Shown here: positions 1-10,080 of the stretch, piece after piece | Layout of the letters: each line of letters starts with the position of its first letter | Position numbering within the stretch: position 1 is the stretch's first letter | Source: Pseudomonadota bacterium | GTDB lineage: Bacteria > Pseudomonadota > Gammaproteobacteria > Xanthomonadales > Rhodanobacteraceae | Direction: 5' to 3' | DNA: 55,625 nt | Assembly (NCBI GenBank): GCA_021794575.1 | Contig: JAJYQO010000001.1 | Coordinates: forward strand, 1-55,625 | The notes under the pieces: generated by a model | What the model saw: the letters and a program-made list of their open reading frames with translations, nothing else | What the model was told of the DNA's origin: nothing | Databases searched by the model: none | Program-made: the position numbers and the translations under genes

Positions 1-30
1 CGACGAGCTGCCAGACTGCTCCACCCCGCA
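1..30 (-). tRNA. initiator tRNA-Met (fMet), 5' part only, cut by window edge
   Basis: On the minus strand the first 30 bases read as the acceptor 5' strand (TGCGGGG), the TGGAGCAG start of the D arm and the D loop/stem (CTGGCAGCTCGTCG), matching the 5' half of bacterial initiator tRNA-Met. The anticodon arm and 3' half lie outside the window. Its place downstream of nuoN and beyond leuU agrees with the metY position before rimP-nusA-infB in E. coli. A near-consensus promoter sits directly upstream. Position 1 would be U rather than the C of E. coli, so the first pair of the acceptor stem could not be judged here. Confidence 0.8.
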
Positions 31-42
31 ACACAGACGAAA

Positions 43-71
43 AGTATAGGCAAAGGGGCATCCGGACGCAA
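43..71 (-). promoter_or_regulatory. sigma70-type promoter for the initiator tRNA
   Basis: On the minus strand a -35 box TTGCGT (71-66) and a -10 box TATACT (48-43) are separated by exactly 17 bases and end 12 bases before the tRNA 5' end. This is one of the best sigma70 matches in the window and suggests the tRNA has its own promoter rather than relying on nuo read-through. Confidence 0.65.
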
Positions 72-86
72 GCGCCGCGCGATGCC

Positions 87-1523
87 TCAGCCTCCGAATC
101 CGCGCAAGCACCAGTCCAGGAGCGGCCCCTGGAAGACGCCAAGCGCCAGCAGCGCCAACGCGTTCAGCGACAGCACCCAGCGCAGCGACGCGTCGCTGCT
201 GACCAGCAGTGCGCTGTCTTCGGCGGGCTTGTCGAAATACATCACCTTGACCACGCGCAGATAGTAAAACAGGCTGATGATTGCCGCGAAGGCGCCGACG
301 ATGGCCAACCAGAGCATGTGCGCCCCGATCGCCGATTGCAGCACCAACAGCTTGGCCCAGAAGCCGAACAGCGGCGGCACCCCGCCCAGCGAGAACATGG
401 CCAGCGCCATGAGCCCGGCGAACCAGGGCGAGCGCTGATTGAGGCCGCGCAGATCATCGATGCGATCGGCCTCGAATCCGGCACGCGCCAACGCCAGAAT
501 CACGCCGAATGCAGCGGTGGACATCAGCACGTAAGCGATCGCGTAGAACACTGCCGCCGCATTGCCGAAGGACGTGCCCGCGGAGAGGCCGAGAAACAAG
601 AATCCCATGTGGCCAATGGTCGAATAGGCCAGCATGCGTTTGAGATTGCTCTGCACGATGGCCACCAGGCTACCGATGACCAGCGATGCCACTGCCAGCA
701 CCGCCAGCATGTCCTGCCAGTACGGCAACAGCGGATGCAGGCCCACATCGAGCAGACGCAGCGCCATGCCCACTGCCGCCAACTTGGGCGCTGAGGCCAC
801 GAACAGCGTCACCGCCGACGGGGAGCCTTCGTACACATCGGGCAGCCACATATGGAACGGCGCGGCACCGAACTTGAAGGCGATGCCCGCGATCACGAAC
901 ACCAGACCGAACACGGCAAGACTCTGGTGCGGCGTCACCGGCAACGTGGCGGCGATACCCGGCAGCGAGAGCGTGCCGGTGGCGCCGTACAGCATGGACA
1001 TGCCGTACAGCAGCAGGCCCGAGGCCAGCGCGCCAAGAACGAAATACTTCATGGCGGCCTCGGTGGCGCGCGGCGAATCCCGATCCAGTGCGACCAGGGC
1101 GTAAGACGACAGCGTCAGCAGCTCCAGTCCCAGATAGATCATCACCAGGTTGCCGGCCGAAACCAGCAGCATGATGCCGAGCAGCGCAAACAGGGTCAGC
1201 GTGTGGAACTCGCCGACAGCCATCTTGCGCATGCGCAGATAGGGCTCGGAAAACACGAACACCAGTGCCACGGAGAGTATCGAGAACAGCTTCAGGATCT
1301 GCGCCAGCGTGTCGTCGACATACATGCCCGAGAACGCCGTGGCCGGTATGGCGCGCTGCGCTGAAACCACCAGCAGCGCGGTCACCAGCAGCGCCAGCAT
1401 GGACAGCCAGTGCATGGCACTGCGATAGCGCGTGCCGGCGAATGCGTCGAACAGCAGCAACACGCAGATCGCCCCGGTCAGATACAACTCCGGAAGCATC
1501 GTCAGAACATCATTCCAGCTCAT
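87..1523 (-). CDS. nuoN: NADH-quinone oxidoreductase subunit N
   Basis: This is a 478-residue, very hydrophobic protein of the proton-pumping antiporter-like family, the last gene of the nuo operon. It is an inner-membrane subunit of the complex I membrane arm, where lysines in the middle of discontinuous helices carry protons. About 14 membrane segments can be read, with the family-typical stretch KRMLAYSTIGHMGF in the centre. The length is normal for NuoN. The ATG start follows a GAGG-type ribosome site and lies 12 bases after the nuoM stop. The next feature is the initiator tRNA with its own promoter, so the operon probably ends here. Confidence 0.97.
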   Translation of the reverse strand: MSWNDVLTMLPELYLTGAICVLLLFDAFAGTRYRSAMHWLSMLALLVTALLVVSAQRAIPATAFSGMYVDDTLAQILKLFSILSVALVFVFSEPYLRMRKMAVGEFHTLTLFALLGIMLLVSAGNLVMIYLGLELLTLSSYALVALDRDSPRATEAAMKYFVLGALASGLLLYGMSMLYGATGTLSLPGIAATLPVTPHQSLAVFGLVFVIAGIAFKFGAAPFHMWLPDVYEGSPSAVTLFVASAPKLAAVGMALRLLDVGLHPLLPYWQDMLAVLAVASLVIGSLVAIVQSNLKRMLAYSTIGHMGFLFLGLSAGTSFGNAAAVFYAIAYVLMSTAAFGVILALARAGFEADRIDDLRGLNQRSPWFAGLMALAMFSLGGVPPLFGFWAKLLVLQSAIGAHMLWLAIVGAFAAIISLFYYLRVVKVMYFDKPAEDSALLVSSDASLRWVLSLNALALLALGVFQGPLLDWCLRGFGG

Positions 1524-1535
1524 CGCGTGGCATCC

Positions 1536-3044
1536 TCAAAGCTTGCTGTGACCCAGCATCTGCACGAGCTGGTTAACCGAGGGATCGAGCAGTTTGACCA
1601 ACGGCTCGGGCCAGATGCCGATGAACAGCGTGAATGCGGCAAATGCCGCCAGCACCAGCGCCTCGCGGGCGTTGATATCGGGCATGGCCTCCACGTGGGC
1701 ATTGGCCGGTTCGCCCCACACCACGCGCTTCACCAGCCACAGCGTGTAGCCGGCACCGATCACCAGGGTGAACGCCGCCAGCAACGCCAGCCACGGATTG
1801 GCTGCGAAGCTGGCCAGGATCACCATGAACTCGCCCACGAAACCGGAGGTGCCCGGCAGGCCGGTGTTGGCCATGGCGAAGAACACCATGAAGATCGCGA
1901 ACCACGGCATCACCCGCGCCAGACCGCCGTAATCCTTGATCAGGCGCGTGTGCAGGCGGTCGTACATCACACCGATGCTGGTAAACAACGCGCCGGAAAC
2001 GAATCCGTGCGAAATCATCTGCACCATGGCGCCCTGCAGACCAAGCTGTGCAGCATCCAGATGCTGGGCGCGGATCAGCATGAACACGATGAACAGGCCC
2101 AGGGTGACGAAACCCATGTGCGCTATCGACGAGTAGGCCACGAGTTTCTTCATGTCCTCCTGCACCAGCGCTACGTAACCGATGTAGATCACCGCGATCA
2201 GGCTCAGCGCGACCACCAGCCAGGCGTAGTGCTGCGCGGCATCCGGCGTCACCGGCAGCGCGAAGCGGATCAGTCCATAGGCGCCGATCTTCAGCATCAC
2301 CGCGGCCAGCACCACCGAACCGCCGGTCGGCGCCTCGACGTGCGCGTCCGGCAGCCAGGTGTGCACCGGCACCATCGGAATCTTGACGGCGAAGGCCAGC
2401 AGGAAGGCGAAGAACAGCCAGGTCTGAGCGTTCATGCCCAGCGGCAGGGTCTGCCAGGCAGCGATGTCGAACGTGCCCGACTTCAGGTACAGGTAAATCA
2501 GCCCGATCAGCATGAAGATCGAGCCCAAGAACGTGTACAGGAAGAACTTCAGCGAGGCGTACACGCGCCGCGGGCCGCCCCACACGCCGATGATCAGGAA
2601 CATCGGGATCAGTTGCGCCTCGAAGAACACGTAGAACAGCAGCGCATCGGTAGCCGCGAACACGCCGATCATGAAGCCCTGCAGCACCAGCATCGCCGCC
2701 ATGTACTGGTGCACGCGGCTCTGGATCACCTCCCACGCGCCGATGATCACCAGCACCGTAGTGAGTGTGGTCAGCAGGATCAGCGCCATGGCAATGCCGT
2801 CGACACCCAGCGCGTAGTTGACGTGCAGTGCGGTGATCCACGGATGCGACTCGGTGAACTGCATGGCCGCGCTGCCGTAGTCGAAGCCGGGCAGCATGGC
2901 CAGGTTGACCGCCAGCGTGGCCAGCGCGGTCAGCAACGCCAGCCAGCGCGCCAGACGCGGGCGCCGCTCGCCGGCCAACAGCACGGGCGCGGCGCCGACG
3001 ATCGGCAGCCAGATCAGCAGGCTAAGAAAAGGCCAGTGGCTCAT
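1536..3044 (-). CDS. nuoM: NADH-quinone oxidoreductase subunit M
   Basis: The product has 502 residues with about 14 membrane segments and is one of the three antiporter-like proton-channel subunits of complex I. Family signatures include the central stretch KKLVAYSSIAHMGF, the HTWLPDAHVEAPT segment and the conserved glutamate in the fifth helix region (FFEAQLIPMF). The ATG at 3044 is chosen; a TTG two codons upstream is also open but has no better ribosome site. It sits between nuoL and nuoN, as in other proteobacterial nuo operons. Confidence 0.96.
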   Translation of the reverse strand: MSHWPFLSLLIWLPIVGAAPVLLAGERRPRLARWLALLTALATLAVNLAMLPGFDYGSAAMQFTESHPWITALHVNYALGVDGIAMALILLTTLTTVLVIIGAWEVIQSRVHQYMAAMLVLQGFMIGVFAATDALLFYVFFEAQLIPMFLIIGVWGGPRRVYASLKFFLYTFLGSIFMLIGLIYLYLKSGTFDIAAWQTLPLGMNAQTWLFFAFLLAFAVKIPMVPVHTWLPDAHVEAPTGGSVVLAAVMLKIGAYGLIRFALPVTPDAAQHYAWLVVALSLIAVIYIGYVALVQEDMKKLVAYSSIAHMGFVTLGLFIVFMLIRAQHLDAAQLGLQGAMVQMISHGFVSGALFTSIGVMYDRLHTRLIKDYGGLARVMPWFAIFMVFFAMANTGLPGTSGFVGEFMVILASFAANPWLALLAAFTLVIGAGYTLWLVKRVVWGEPANAHVEAMPDINAREALVLAAFAAFTLFIGIWPEPLVKLLDPSVNQLVQMLGHSKL

Positions 3045-3068
3045 GGACAAGGGATTCCCGTCGGGTGC

Positions 3069-5096
3069 TCAGGCGTGAGGAACGAGCAGGAATCCGGCCA
3101 GCAGCAGGATCAGCCCGACGATCATCGCGAAGGCGTAGTGGTAGAGAAAACCGGACTGCAGCGTGCGCGCGCGCCGTGCGACGCGATCGACCAGCGACGC
3201 TGATCCATTGACCATCACGCCGTCGATGGCGCCGACATCGGCGCCCTTCCACAGTGCCTGGCCCAGCGCGACGCTGCCGCGCGCGAACAGCGCGTTGTAG
3301 ACCTCGTCGAAATAGAACTTGTTGTCGACGACACGGTAGACCGGCCCGAGGACGCGCTTGACCGCATCGGCCATGGCGGGATTAAGCAAGTACACATAGC
3401 TGGTGACCACGATCCCGGCGACGGCGATCCAGAACGGCGCGGTGAACACGGCATGCAGAGTCAACGCCAGCACACCGTGAAAGTGCGCGGCCATCTCCGC
3501 CAGCACGTCGTGCGCCGGCGCCACTACGATTGCGCTGCCGAAAAAGTTGCCGTACAGCAGCGGCCACACGGTGAAGATGCCAATGAGCAGCGAGGGAATG
3601 GCCAGCAGTACCAGCGGCAGCGTGACCACCCACGGCGATTCGTGCGGCGCATGCGCCAGCACGCCGCGCTCGCCGTGAGCTTCGCCGTGCGCGTCGTCGT
3701 GGCCATGACCGGCATGCGCATCGACATGGAAGCGCTCCTTGCCGTGGAACGTCAGATACATCATGCGGAACGTGTATGTCGCCGTGACGAACACGCCCAG
3801 CAGCACGCACCAGTACGCGTAGGACGCACCCCAGACATGCGAGGCGCCCACCGCCTCGATGATGGCATCCTTCGAGTAGAACCCGGCGAACGGCGGAATC
3901 CCGCACAGCGCCAGCGATCCCACCCACATGGTCAGGTAGGTGACCGGCATGTAGCGGCGCAGCCCGCCCATGTAGCGCATGTCCTGCTCGTGGTGCATGG
4001 CCATGATCACCGAGCCTGCACCGAGGAATAACAACGCCTTGAAGAAAGCGTGCGTCATCAGGTGGAACATGCCCGCCGCGTACGCCGAGGCGCCCAGCGC
4101 GGCCATCATGTAGCCGAGCTGTGAAAGCGTCGAATAGGCCACCACACGCTTGATGTCCCACTGCGTGATGCCGATCAGGCCCAGGAAGAACGCGCCGGTG
4201 GCGCCGATCACCAACACCACGCTCAGCGCCGTCGTCGACAGCTCGAACAGCGGCGACATGCGCGCCACCATGAACACGCCGGCGGTCACCATGGTGGCGG
4301 CATGGATCAATGCCGAGATCGGCGTCGGTCCTTCCATCGAGTCCGGCAACCAGACGTGCAGCGGCACCTGCGCGGATTTGCCCATGGCCCCGATGAACAG
4401 CAGGATGCAGATCACCGTCGCCGCCGACCAGGGATGACCCGGAATGATCTGGATGCTGCGGCCGACCAGACTGGGCGCGTGCGCGAAAGCGGTGCCGTAA
4501 TCCAGGCTGCCCAAGAAGTGCAGCGCCGCGGCGATGCCCAGCACGAAGCCCAGATCGCCCACGCGGTTGACGATGAATGCCTTCATGCCGGCGAACGACG
4601 CGGAGGGCTTCTTGAACCAGAAGCCGATCAGCAGATACGACACCAGCCCCACGCCTTCCCAGCCGAAAAACAGCTGCAGGAAGTTGTTGCTCATCACCAG
4701 CATCAGCATGAAGAAGGTAAACAGCGCGATGTAGCTGAAGAAGCGCTGGTATCCGTCGTCATCGGCCATGTAGCCGATGGTGTAGATGTGCACCATCAGC
4801 GAGACGAAGCTCACCACCACCATCATCATGGCGCTGAGGCGGTCGATCAGGAAACCCACATGTGCGCCAATGCCGGCGACCTGGAACCAGGTGTAGATGT
4901 TCTGGTCGTAATCCGGCGCGCCGCCCCAGACCAACTGATAGAACACGTAGAACGACAGCACGCAGGCGATGCCGACACCCAGGATGGTCACGCCATGCGC
5001 GCCGGCGCGGCCGATCTGCCGTCCCAGCAGACCGGCCAGCACGGCACCGAGCAGCGGCGCGAGAACGATGGCGAGCAGGAGCGATGTGGAGAGCAT
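3069..5096 (-). CDS. nuoL: NADH-quinone oxidoreductase subunit L
   Basis: The product has 675 residues and is the distal proton-pumping subunit of complex I; its long C-terminal lateral helix spans the membrane arm. The conserved HVWLPDSMEGPTPISALIHA-type segment and KRVVAYSTLSQLGYM are present. Between late membrane helices (about residues 453-485) there is a histidine-rich cytosolic or periplasmic loop (AHAGHGHDDAHGEAHGE), a feature of many NuoL proteins that could bind metal. A GAGGA ribosome site precedes the ATG, 7 bases after the nuoK stop. Confidence 0.97.
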   Translation of the reverse strand: MLSTSLLLAIVLAPLLGAVLAGLLGRQIGRAGAHGVTILGVGIACVLSFYVFYQLVWGGAPDYDQNIYTWFQVAGIGAHVGFLIDRLSAMMMVVVSFVSLMVHIYTIGYMADDDGYQRFFSYIALFTFFMLMLVMSNNFLQLFFGWEGVGLVSYLLIGFWFKKPSASFAGMKAFIVNRVGDLGFVLGIAAALHFLGSLDYGTAFAHAPSLVGRSIQIIPGHPWSAATVICILLFIGAMGKSAQVPLHVWLPDSMEGPTPISALIHAATMVTAGVFMVARMSPLFELSTTALSVVLVIGATGAFFLGLIGITQWDIKRVVAYSTLSQLGYMMAALGASAYAAGMFHLMTHAFFKALLFLGAGSVIMAMHHEQDMRYMGGLRRYMPVTYLTMWVGSLALCGIPPFAGFYSKDAIIEAVGASHVWGASYAYWCVLLGVFVTATYTFRMMYLTFHGKERFHVDAHAGHGHDDAHGEAHGERGVLAHAPHESPWVVTLPLVLLAIPSLLIGIFTVWPLLYGNFFGSAIVVAPAHDVLAEMAAHFHGVLALTLHAVFTAPFWIAVAGIVVTSYVYLLNPAMADAVKRVLGPVYRVVDNKFYFDEVYNALFARGSVALGQALWKGADVGAIDGVMVNGSASLVDRVARRARTLQSGFLYHYAFAMIVGLILLLAGFLLVPHA

Positions 5097-5103
5097 GGAA
5101 TCC

Positions 5104-5409
5104 TCAGCCGCGCAGATCGTCGAATTCGGCCACGTTGATCGTGCGCCGGTTGCGGAACAACAGGGTCAGGATGGCCAGACCGATGGCCGACTCCGCCGCT
5201 GCCACGGTCAGAATGAAGAACACGAACACTTGACCGGCCACGTCGCCAAAAAAGCGCGAGAACGCGATGAAGTTGATGTTGACCGCCAGCAGCATCAACT
5301 CGATGGCCATCAGCAACACGATGACGTTCTTGCGGTTGATGAATATGCCGGCTACGGCGATGCAGAACAGCACGGCGCCGAGCACGATGTAATGCGCGAG
5401 GGTAATCAT
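5104..5409 (-). CDS. nuoK: NADH-quinone oxidoreductase subunit K
   Basis: This is a small membrane protein of 101 residues beginning [15 protein letters not shown], with three transmembrane helices and the buried glutamates ([11 protein letters not shown] and AESAIGLAI) that form part of the proton path in complex I. The length equals that of the family. The ATG overlaps the nuoJ stop by four bases (ATGA), so the two are translationally coupled. A longer open frame upstream exists but overlaps nuoJ and has no homologous sequence. Confidence 0.97.
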   Translation of the reverse strand: MITLAHYIVLGAVLFCIAVAGIFINRKNVIVLLMAIELMLLAVNINFIAFSRFFGDVAGQVFVFFILTVAAAESAIGLAILTLLFRNRRTINVAEFDDLRG

Positions 5410-6023
5410 GGCTGCGCTCCCGGATCGCCGCGTTCGGCGGGCATGCTGACCAGACGCACGCGATCGCGTGCCACCGCCGCCACCTGCTGCGACGCGTTCT
5501 GGTGGCGCACACCAACCCTGTGGCGCAGGGTCAGCGCGACCGCCGCCACGATGCCGACGGTCAAGATCATCGCCGCCACCTCGAACGGAAGCAGGTACTG
5601 CGTATACAGCGCCGTGCCGATCCATGCCACGTTGGATTCACCGTGCATGGCCGCCGGATTCGGCGGCGGTGCCACCTGCATGGCACGCAGGCCGATCAGC
5701 GTCACCATCTCGGCCAGCATGATCAGCGCCACGCCGATGCCGACCGGCAGGTGGCGGATGAAGCCCTCGCGTGCCGCCGCGACCTTGATGTCGAGCATCA
5801 TCACCACAAACAGGAACAGCACCATCACCGCGCCGACATAAACCACGATCAGCACCAGCGCCAGGAACTCGGCCTGCATCAGCATCCAGATGCAGGCGAC
5901 GCTGAAAAAGGTCAGTACCAGGCTCAGCACCGCATGCACCGGATTGCGCAGCGTGATCACCAGCAGCGCACCGAGCACGGCGAAGAACGCGAAGAAATAG
6001 AACGCCAGCAGTTGGATGGTCAT
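5406..6023 (-). CDS. nuoJ: NADH-quinone oxidoreductase subunit J
   Basis: The product has 205 residues, five predicted membrane helices and the conserved [11 protein letters not shown] and [20 protein letters not shown] segments of NuoJ. It lies at the joint of the complex I quinone module and proton pumps. The ATG at 6023 is chosen because a GGGAAGAA ribosome-site-like stretch precedes it and the family starts here; an upstream in-frame ATG would overlap nuoI. The stop overlaps nuoK by 4 bases. Confidence 0.95.
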   Translation of the reverse strand: MTIQLLAFYFFAFFAVLGALLVITLRNPVHAVLSLVLTFFSVACIWMLMQAEFLALVLIVVYVGAVMVLFLFVVMMLDIKVAAAREGFIRHLPVGIGVALIMLAEMVTLIGLRAMQVAPPPNPAAMHGESNVAWIGTALYTQYLLPFEVAAMILTVGIVAAVALTLRHRVGVRHQNASQQVAAVARDRVRLVSMPAERGDPGAQP

Positions 6024-6039
6024 GGAAGGTTCTTCCCGC

Positions 6040-6528
6040 TCAACGGAACGCGGCGTCCTGCGCACGCGCGGCGGCGATCTCCTTTTCGAAGCGGTCGCCG
6101 ATGGCCAGCAGTTGCGACTTGCTCACGATGTTCTCGCCGCGCTGCTCGAAGTGGTACTCGTGGATATGCGTTTCGACGATCGAATCGACCGGGCAGGATT
6201 CCTCGCAGAAGCCGCAGAAGATGCACTTGAACAGGTCGATGTCGTAGCGCGTGGTACGGCGCTGGCCGTCGGCACGCGGTGCCGAGTCGATGGTGATCGC
6301 CAGCGCCGGACACACCGCCTCGCACAATTTGCAGGCGATGCAGCGCTCCTCGCCGTTGGGGTAGCGGCGTAACGCGTGCAGGCCGCGGAAGCGGTTGGAC
6401 TTGGGGATGTGCTCCATCGGGTAGCGCATCGTGTACTTGGGCTTGAACATGTAGGCCATGGTCAAGCCGAGCCCCTGCAGCAATTCCAGCAGCAGCAGGC
6501 TCTTGAGGTAACGCGTGGCGCGGCTCAT
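6040..6528 (-). CDS. nuoI: NADH-quinone oxidoreductase subunit I, 2x[4Fe-4S] ferredoxin-type
   Basis: This is a 162-residue peripheral-arm subunit carrying iron-sulfur clusters N6a and N6b, which relay electrons towards NuoB. Two complete CxxCxxCxxxCP motifs are visible: C63, C66, C69, C73 and C102, C105, C108, C112. The amphipathic N-terminus ([15 protein letters not shown]) fits anchoring to NuoH. It starts 3 bases after nuoH ends. Confidence 0.97.
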   Translation of the reverse strand: MSRATRYLKSLLLLELLQGLGLTMAYMFKPKYTMRYPMEHIPKSNRFRGLHALRRYPNGEERCIACKLCEAVCPALAITIDSAPRADGQRRTTRYDIDLFKCIFCGFCEESCPVDSIVETHIHEYHFEQRGENIVSKSQLLAIGDRFEKEIAAARAQDAAFR

Positions 6529-6531
6529 GGC

Positions 6532-7545
6532 TCAGGCCCCGGGCGTGACGATGTGGAAATACTTCAGCAGTCCAGCCACCAGCACCCAGACCAGCGCGAT
6601 GGGGATGAACACCTTCCAGCCCAGACGCATGATCTGGTCGTAGCGGTAACGCGGAAAACTGGCGCGGAACCACAGGAACAGGAACGCCAGCAAGAATGCC
6701 TTGGTCAGCAGCCAGAAGAAGCTGCCCTGCCCGATCGGGCCCCAGGTGGATGGAAACGGACTCAGCCAGCCACCGAAAAAAAGGATCGATGCCAGAAACG
6801 CCACCAGGATCATGTTGGCGTATTCGGCCAGGAAAAACAGCGCGAAGGCCGAACCCGAATACTCGACATGGAAGCCGGCGACGATCTCGCTCTCGCCTTC
6901 CGCCACATCGAACGGCGCGCGGTTGGTCTCGGCGGTGCCGGACACGAAGTAAATCACCGCCATCGGCAGCAGCGGCAACCAGAACCAATGCAGCAGGCCG
7001 CCCCCCTGCGCCTCGACGATGCGGCTCAGGTTGAGGCTGCCGGCCAGCACCAGTACGCACACCAGCGCCAGGCCCATGGCCAGCTCGTAGGACACCATCT
7101 GGGCCGCGGAGCGCATGGCGCCGAGCAATGCATAGCGCGAGTTGGAAGCCCAGCCGGCCAGAATGATGCCGTACACGCCCATCGAGGTCATCGCCAGCAG
7201 GTAGAGCACGCCGGCATTGATGTTGGAAAGCACCAGGCCATCCGAGAACGGGATCACCGCCCAGGCTGCCAGCGCCGGAACCAATGCCAGCATCGGCGCC
7301 AGGAAAAACAGGAAGCGGTTGGCGTTGGTCGGGACGACGATCTCCTTGATCAACAGTTTCACCACGTCGGCAAAAGCCTGCAGCAACCCCAGTGGGCCGA
7401 CCTGGTTGGGTCCCATGCGCACGTGCATCCAGCCGATCACCTTGCGCTCCCAGTACACGAACATCGCCACCGCGATGACCAGGGGCAAGGTGATCGCCAG
7501 CACTTTGGCCAGCGTCCACAGCACCAGTAGAAGTTGCGCGAGCAT
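6532..7545 (-). CDS. nuoH: NADH-quinone oxidoreductase subunit H
   Basis: The product has 337 residues and 8-9 membrane helices, and forms the quinone-binding chamber together with NuoB and NuoD. The family motifs [19 protein letters not shown] near residue 35 and [20 protein letters not shown] near residue 210 are intact, including the acidic residues of the E-channel. The ATG lies 2 bases past the nuoG stop. Confidence 0.97.
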   Translation of the reverse strand: MLAQLLLVLWTLAKVLAITLPLVIAVAMFVYWERKVIGWMHVRMGPNQVGPLGLLQAFADVVKLLIKEIVVPTNANRFLFFLAPMLALVPALAAWAVIPFSDGLVLSNINAGVLYLLAMTSMGVYGIILAGWASNSRYALLGAMRSAAQMVSYELAMGLALVCVLVLAGSLNLSRIVEAQGGGLLHWFWLPLLPMAVIYFVSGTAETNRAPFDVAEGESEIVAGFHVEYSGSAFALFFLAEYANMILVAFLASILFFGGWLSPFPSTWGPIGQGSFFWLLTKAFLLAFLFLWFRASFPRYRYDQIMRLGWKVFIPIALVWVLVAGLLKYFHIVTPGA

Positions 7546-7547
7546 GC

Positions 7548-9902
7548 TCAGGCCTTTGCGAGTTCGACGATGGCACCGTAAGCAGGCAGCGCTACGGTTT
7601 CGGGATGGGTGGCGTCGATACGCGTCGCACCGCGCGGCAGCGAAGGGTCGATGCCCACGCCGAGGCTGATCTCGCCGACACGCACTTGTGCGCCGGCGTT
7701 CAGGCCCAGCGCCAGAGCATCCTCGCCGCGCAGCCAGACGCGCGCGGGTTCGCTCAGCGGATGTTCCTGCAGCGCAGGCGCGCGCCGCAGCACGGCATCG
7801 CCGCGATAGATCGGCACCTGGACGACGCGTTGCAGACCAGCGGCACCGGTATTGCCGGGCGGCGCGCCCAGCGCGCTGCCCGGCGCGGGATGCTGCGCCA
7901 GTGACGGCGCCAGTTCACCGCGCAGTTCATCCAGCGTATTGAAGCCGAAACCGGGCAGCGTCAGCAGTCCGCCCAGCGCGCGCAGCGCCTTCCAGCCCGG
8001 ACGCGCCTCGCCCGGCAGCTTGGCGCCCGCGCCAACTGTCTGCGCCACGCCTTGCAGATTCACCAGCGTCGCGTCGATCTCGGGCGTCAGGCCGATCGGC
8101 AGGATCACATCGGCGAGCTCGCGCAGCCGTTCGCCGGCAAAGGGCGCGAACGCGATCACCGTGTCGGCCGCACGCAGCGCGGCCAGCGCCTGGCTGCCGA
8201 GCGCGAAATCCTCGGGCACCTCGGCGCCATACAGTACGTAGACCTCGCGTGGTTGCGCCAGCAGCGCGTCCAGTGCCTGCCCCGGTGCCGGCAGCACACC
8301 GACTTTGGCCAGGCCCAGCGCATTCGCGCCGTCGGGCACTTCCTGAAACGCCAGTCCGGAGGCCTGCGCGATGTAGCGCGCCAGCGCGCGCAGCCACGAA
8401 GACTGGGGATGCCGTACGGCATCGAGACCGAACAGCAACGCGCCGGCACTGGCTTGGCGCAGGTCGTGCACGATGGCCGCGGCCGACGCGTCGGCCGGCT
8501 GCGCCGCCACGAATTCGCGCAACGGCTCCGGCAACGCCGGCGCATCCGGCAGTTGCGCGGCGGCAGCGGCCAGTTGCGCGAGCGCGCCGGGCAGACGCGC
8601 AGGCGTCACAGCCACGTTGCTGCCGGGTGAATAGCGCAGTTCGACCCGGCGCACGCCCACACTGTGCACTTTGGCGCCGCGCTTTGCGGCCTGATGCAGG
8701 CGATGGTTGACCAGCGGCAACTCGCTGCGCAGATCGCAGCCGACCAGCAGGGCGGCATCGGCCTTTTCCAGTTCCGCCACGGCCAATGGCCAAGGCTGCG
8801 CCACCGGTGCATCCGCGAAGTCCAGCGTGCGCAGGCGGTGGTCGATGCCGGCGCTGCCCAGTCCCTTGGCCAGGCGTGCCAGCAGTGCACCTTCCTCGCA
8901 GGAAGCAGCCGGGTGCACCAGCAATCCGATGGCATCGCCGGAGACAGCGCGCAGGCGCGCGGCGGCAAAGCCCAGCGCATCGTCCCAGTCGGTTTCGATC
9001 CAAGCGCCATCGCGTTTGACCATTGGCTTGACGGCGCGATCATCCGCGTACAGGCCCTGATGGCTGTAGCGGTCACGGTCGGAGAGCCAGCACTCGTTGA
9101 TGGCCTCATTGTCGCGCGGCACCGTACGCAGCACCTCGCCACGGCGCGTGTGCAGCCACAGGTTGGAGCCCAGCGCGTCGTGATAGCCGATCGAAGGCCG
9201 CGCAATCAGCTCCCAGGCACGCGCCTGGAAGCGGAATACCTTGTTGGTCAGCGCGCCGACCGGGCAGACGTCGATGATGTTGCCCGACAGTTCGCTCTCG
9301 ATGCTCTTGCCGATGTAGGTGCCGATTTCCAGATGCTCGCCGCGGTTCAATCCGCCCAGTTCGTGAGTACCGGCGATCTCGCTCATGAAGCGCACGCAGC
9401 GTGTGCATTGGATGCAGCGCGTCATCTCGGTGGCCACCAGCGGACCGATGTCCTCGTCGGCCACCACGCGTTTGCGTTCGGTGTAGCGTGAAATCGAACG
9501 TCCGTAACCGAGCGAGACGTCCTGCAATTCGCACTCGCCGCCCTGATCGCAGATCGGGCAGTCCAGCGGATGGTTGATGAGCAGAAACTCCATCACGTCG
9601 CGCTGCCAGCGCAAGGCCTTTTCGGAGCGCGTATGGACTTTCATGCCCTCGGCGACGGGCGTGGCGCAGGCCGGCTGCGGTTTGGGAATGGGCTTGCCGC
9701 CCATCTCCACTTCGACCAGGCACTGCCGGCAATTGGCGGCGATCGGCAGCTTGCGGTGATAACAGAAGCGCGGGATCGCGACGCCGATCCGGTCGGCCGC
9801 CTGGATGATCATGCTGCCCTTAGGCACCTGCAATGCACGACCGTCGATTTCGATATTGACATGATCCGGCGCGCTCACCGGATTGGAAGGTTGTGCGCTC
9901 AT
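7548..9902 (-). CDS. nuoG: NADH-quinone oxidoreductase subunit G
   Basis: The product has 784 residues and is the largest peripheral-arm subunit, carrying several iron-sulfur clusters between NuoE/F and NuoI. The N-terminal [2Fe-2S] ligands are C47, C58, C61 and C79. The N5 ligands H111, C115, C118 and C124 follow, and then the N4 CxxCxxC group with a distal CPVGAL cysteine. The extra N7 cysteine cluster of E. coli NuoG is not present; only one isolated cysteine occurs in that stretch. The rest is a molybdopterin-oxidoreductase-like domain. The ATG at 9902 has a GGGGAGAAA ribosome site. An open frame continues upstream only through the heptamer repeats and is not used. Confidence 0.96.
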   Translation of the reverse strand: MSAQPSNPVSAPDHVNIEIDGRALQVPKGSMIIQAADRIGVAIPRFCYHRKLPIAANCRQCLVEVEMGGKPIPKPQPACATPVAEGMKVHTRSEKALRWQRDVMEFLLINHPLDCPICDQGGECELQDVSLGYGRSISRYTERKRVVADEDIGPLVATEMTRCIQCTRCVRFMSEIAGTHELGGLNRGEHLEIGTYIGKSIESELSGNIIDVCPVGALTNKVFRFQARAWELIARPSIGYHDALGSNLWLHTRRGEVLRTVPRDNEAINECWLSDRDRYSHQGLYADDRAVKPMVKRDGAWIETDWDDALGFAAARLRAVSGDAIGLLVHPAASCEEGALLARLAKGLGSAGIDHRLRTLDFADAPVAQPWPLAVAELEKADAALLVGCDLRSELPLVNHRLHQAAKRGAKVHSVGVRRVELRYSPGSNVAVTPARLPGALAQLAAAAAQLPDAPALPEPLREFVAAQPADASAAAIVHDLRQASAGALLFGLDAVRHPQSSWLRALARYIAQASGLAFQEVPDGANALGLAKVGVLPAPGQALDALLAQPREVYVLYGAEVPEDFALGSQALAALRAADTVIAFAPFAGERLRELADVILPIGLTPEIDATLVNLQGVAQTVGAGAKLPGEARPGWKALRALGGLLTLPGFGFNTLDELRGELAPSLAQHPAPGSALGAPPGNTGAAGLQRVVQVPIYRGDAVLRRAPALQEHPLSEPARVWLRGEDALALGLNAGAQVRVGEISLGVGIDPSLPRGATRIDATHPETVALPAYGAIVELAKA

Positions 9903-9915
9903 GCGCTTTCTCCCC

Positions 9916-10069
9916 GGGACTCGGGACTCGGGACTCGGGACTCGCAAAAGCCTGCCCATGCCCTGCATCCGGCTTCGTACAATCCGGCCTCCCGCATTGC
10001 CACCCGCGCTCCTAGGATCCCGCCACACGCGAATCGTGTCCGAGTCCCGAGTCCCGAGTCCCGAGTCCC
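9916..10069. repeat. inverted heptamer repeat, 28-bp arms, inside nuo operon
   Basis: Between the nuoF stop and the nuoG start there are four perfect tandem GGGACTC heptamers (9916-9943) and, 98 bases further, four perfect inverted copies GAGTCCC (10042-10069). The two 28-bp arms are exact reverse complements, so the transcript could fold into a long G+C-rich stem. The 178-base gap is by far the largest within the nuo operon. Such heptamer arrays recur in Xanthomonadales genomes (from memory); the sequence alone shows only the structure. A possible effect is operon polarity or mRNA stability. Confidence 0.9.
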
Positions 10070-10080
10070 GCTGAAGCGAT

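Noticed and set aside
1410-3203. Plus-strand 597-codon open frame opposite nuoN/nuoM
   Set aside because: It is rich in Q, H and R as expected from the antisense of high-GC membrane protein genes, with no family features.
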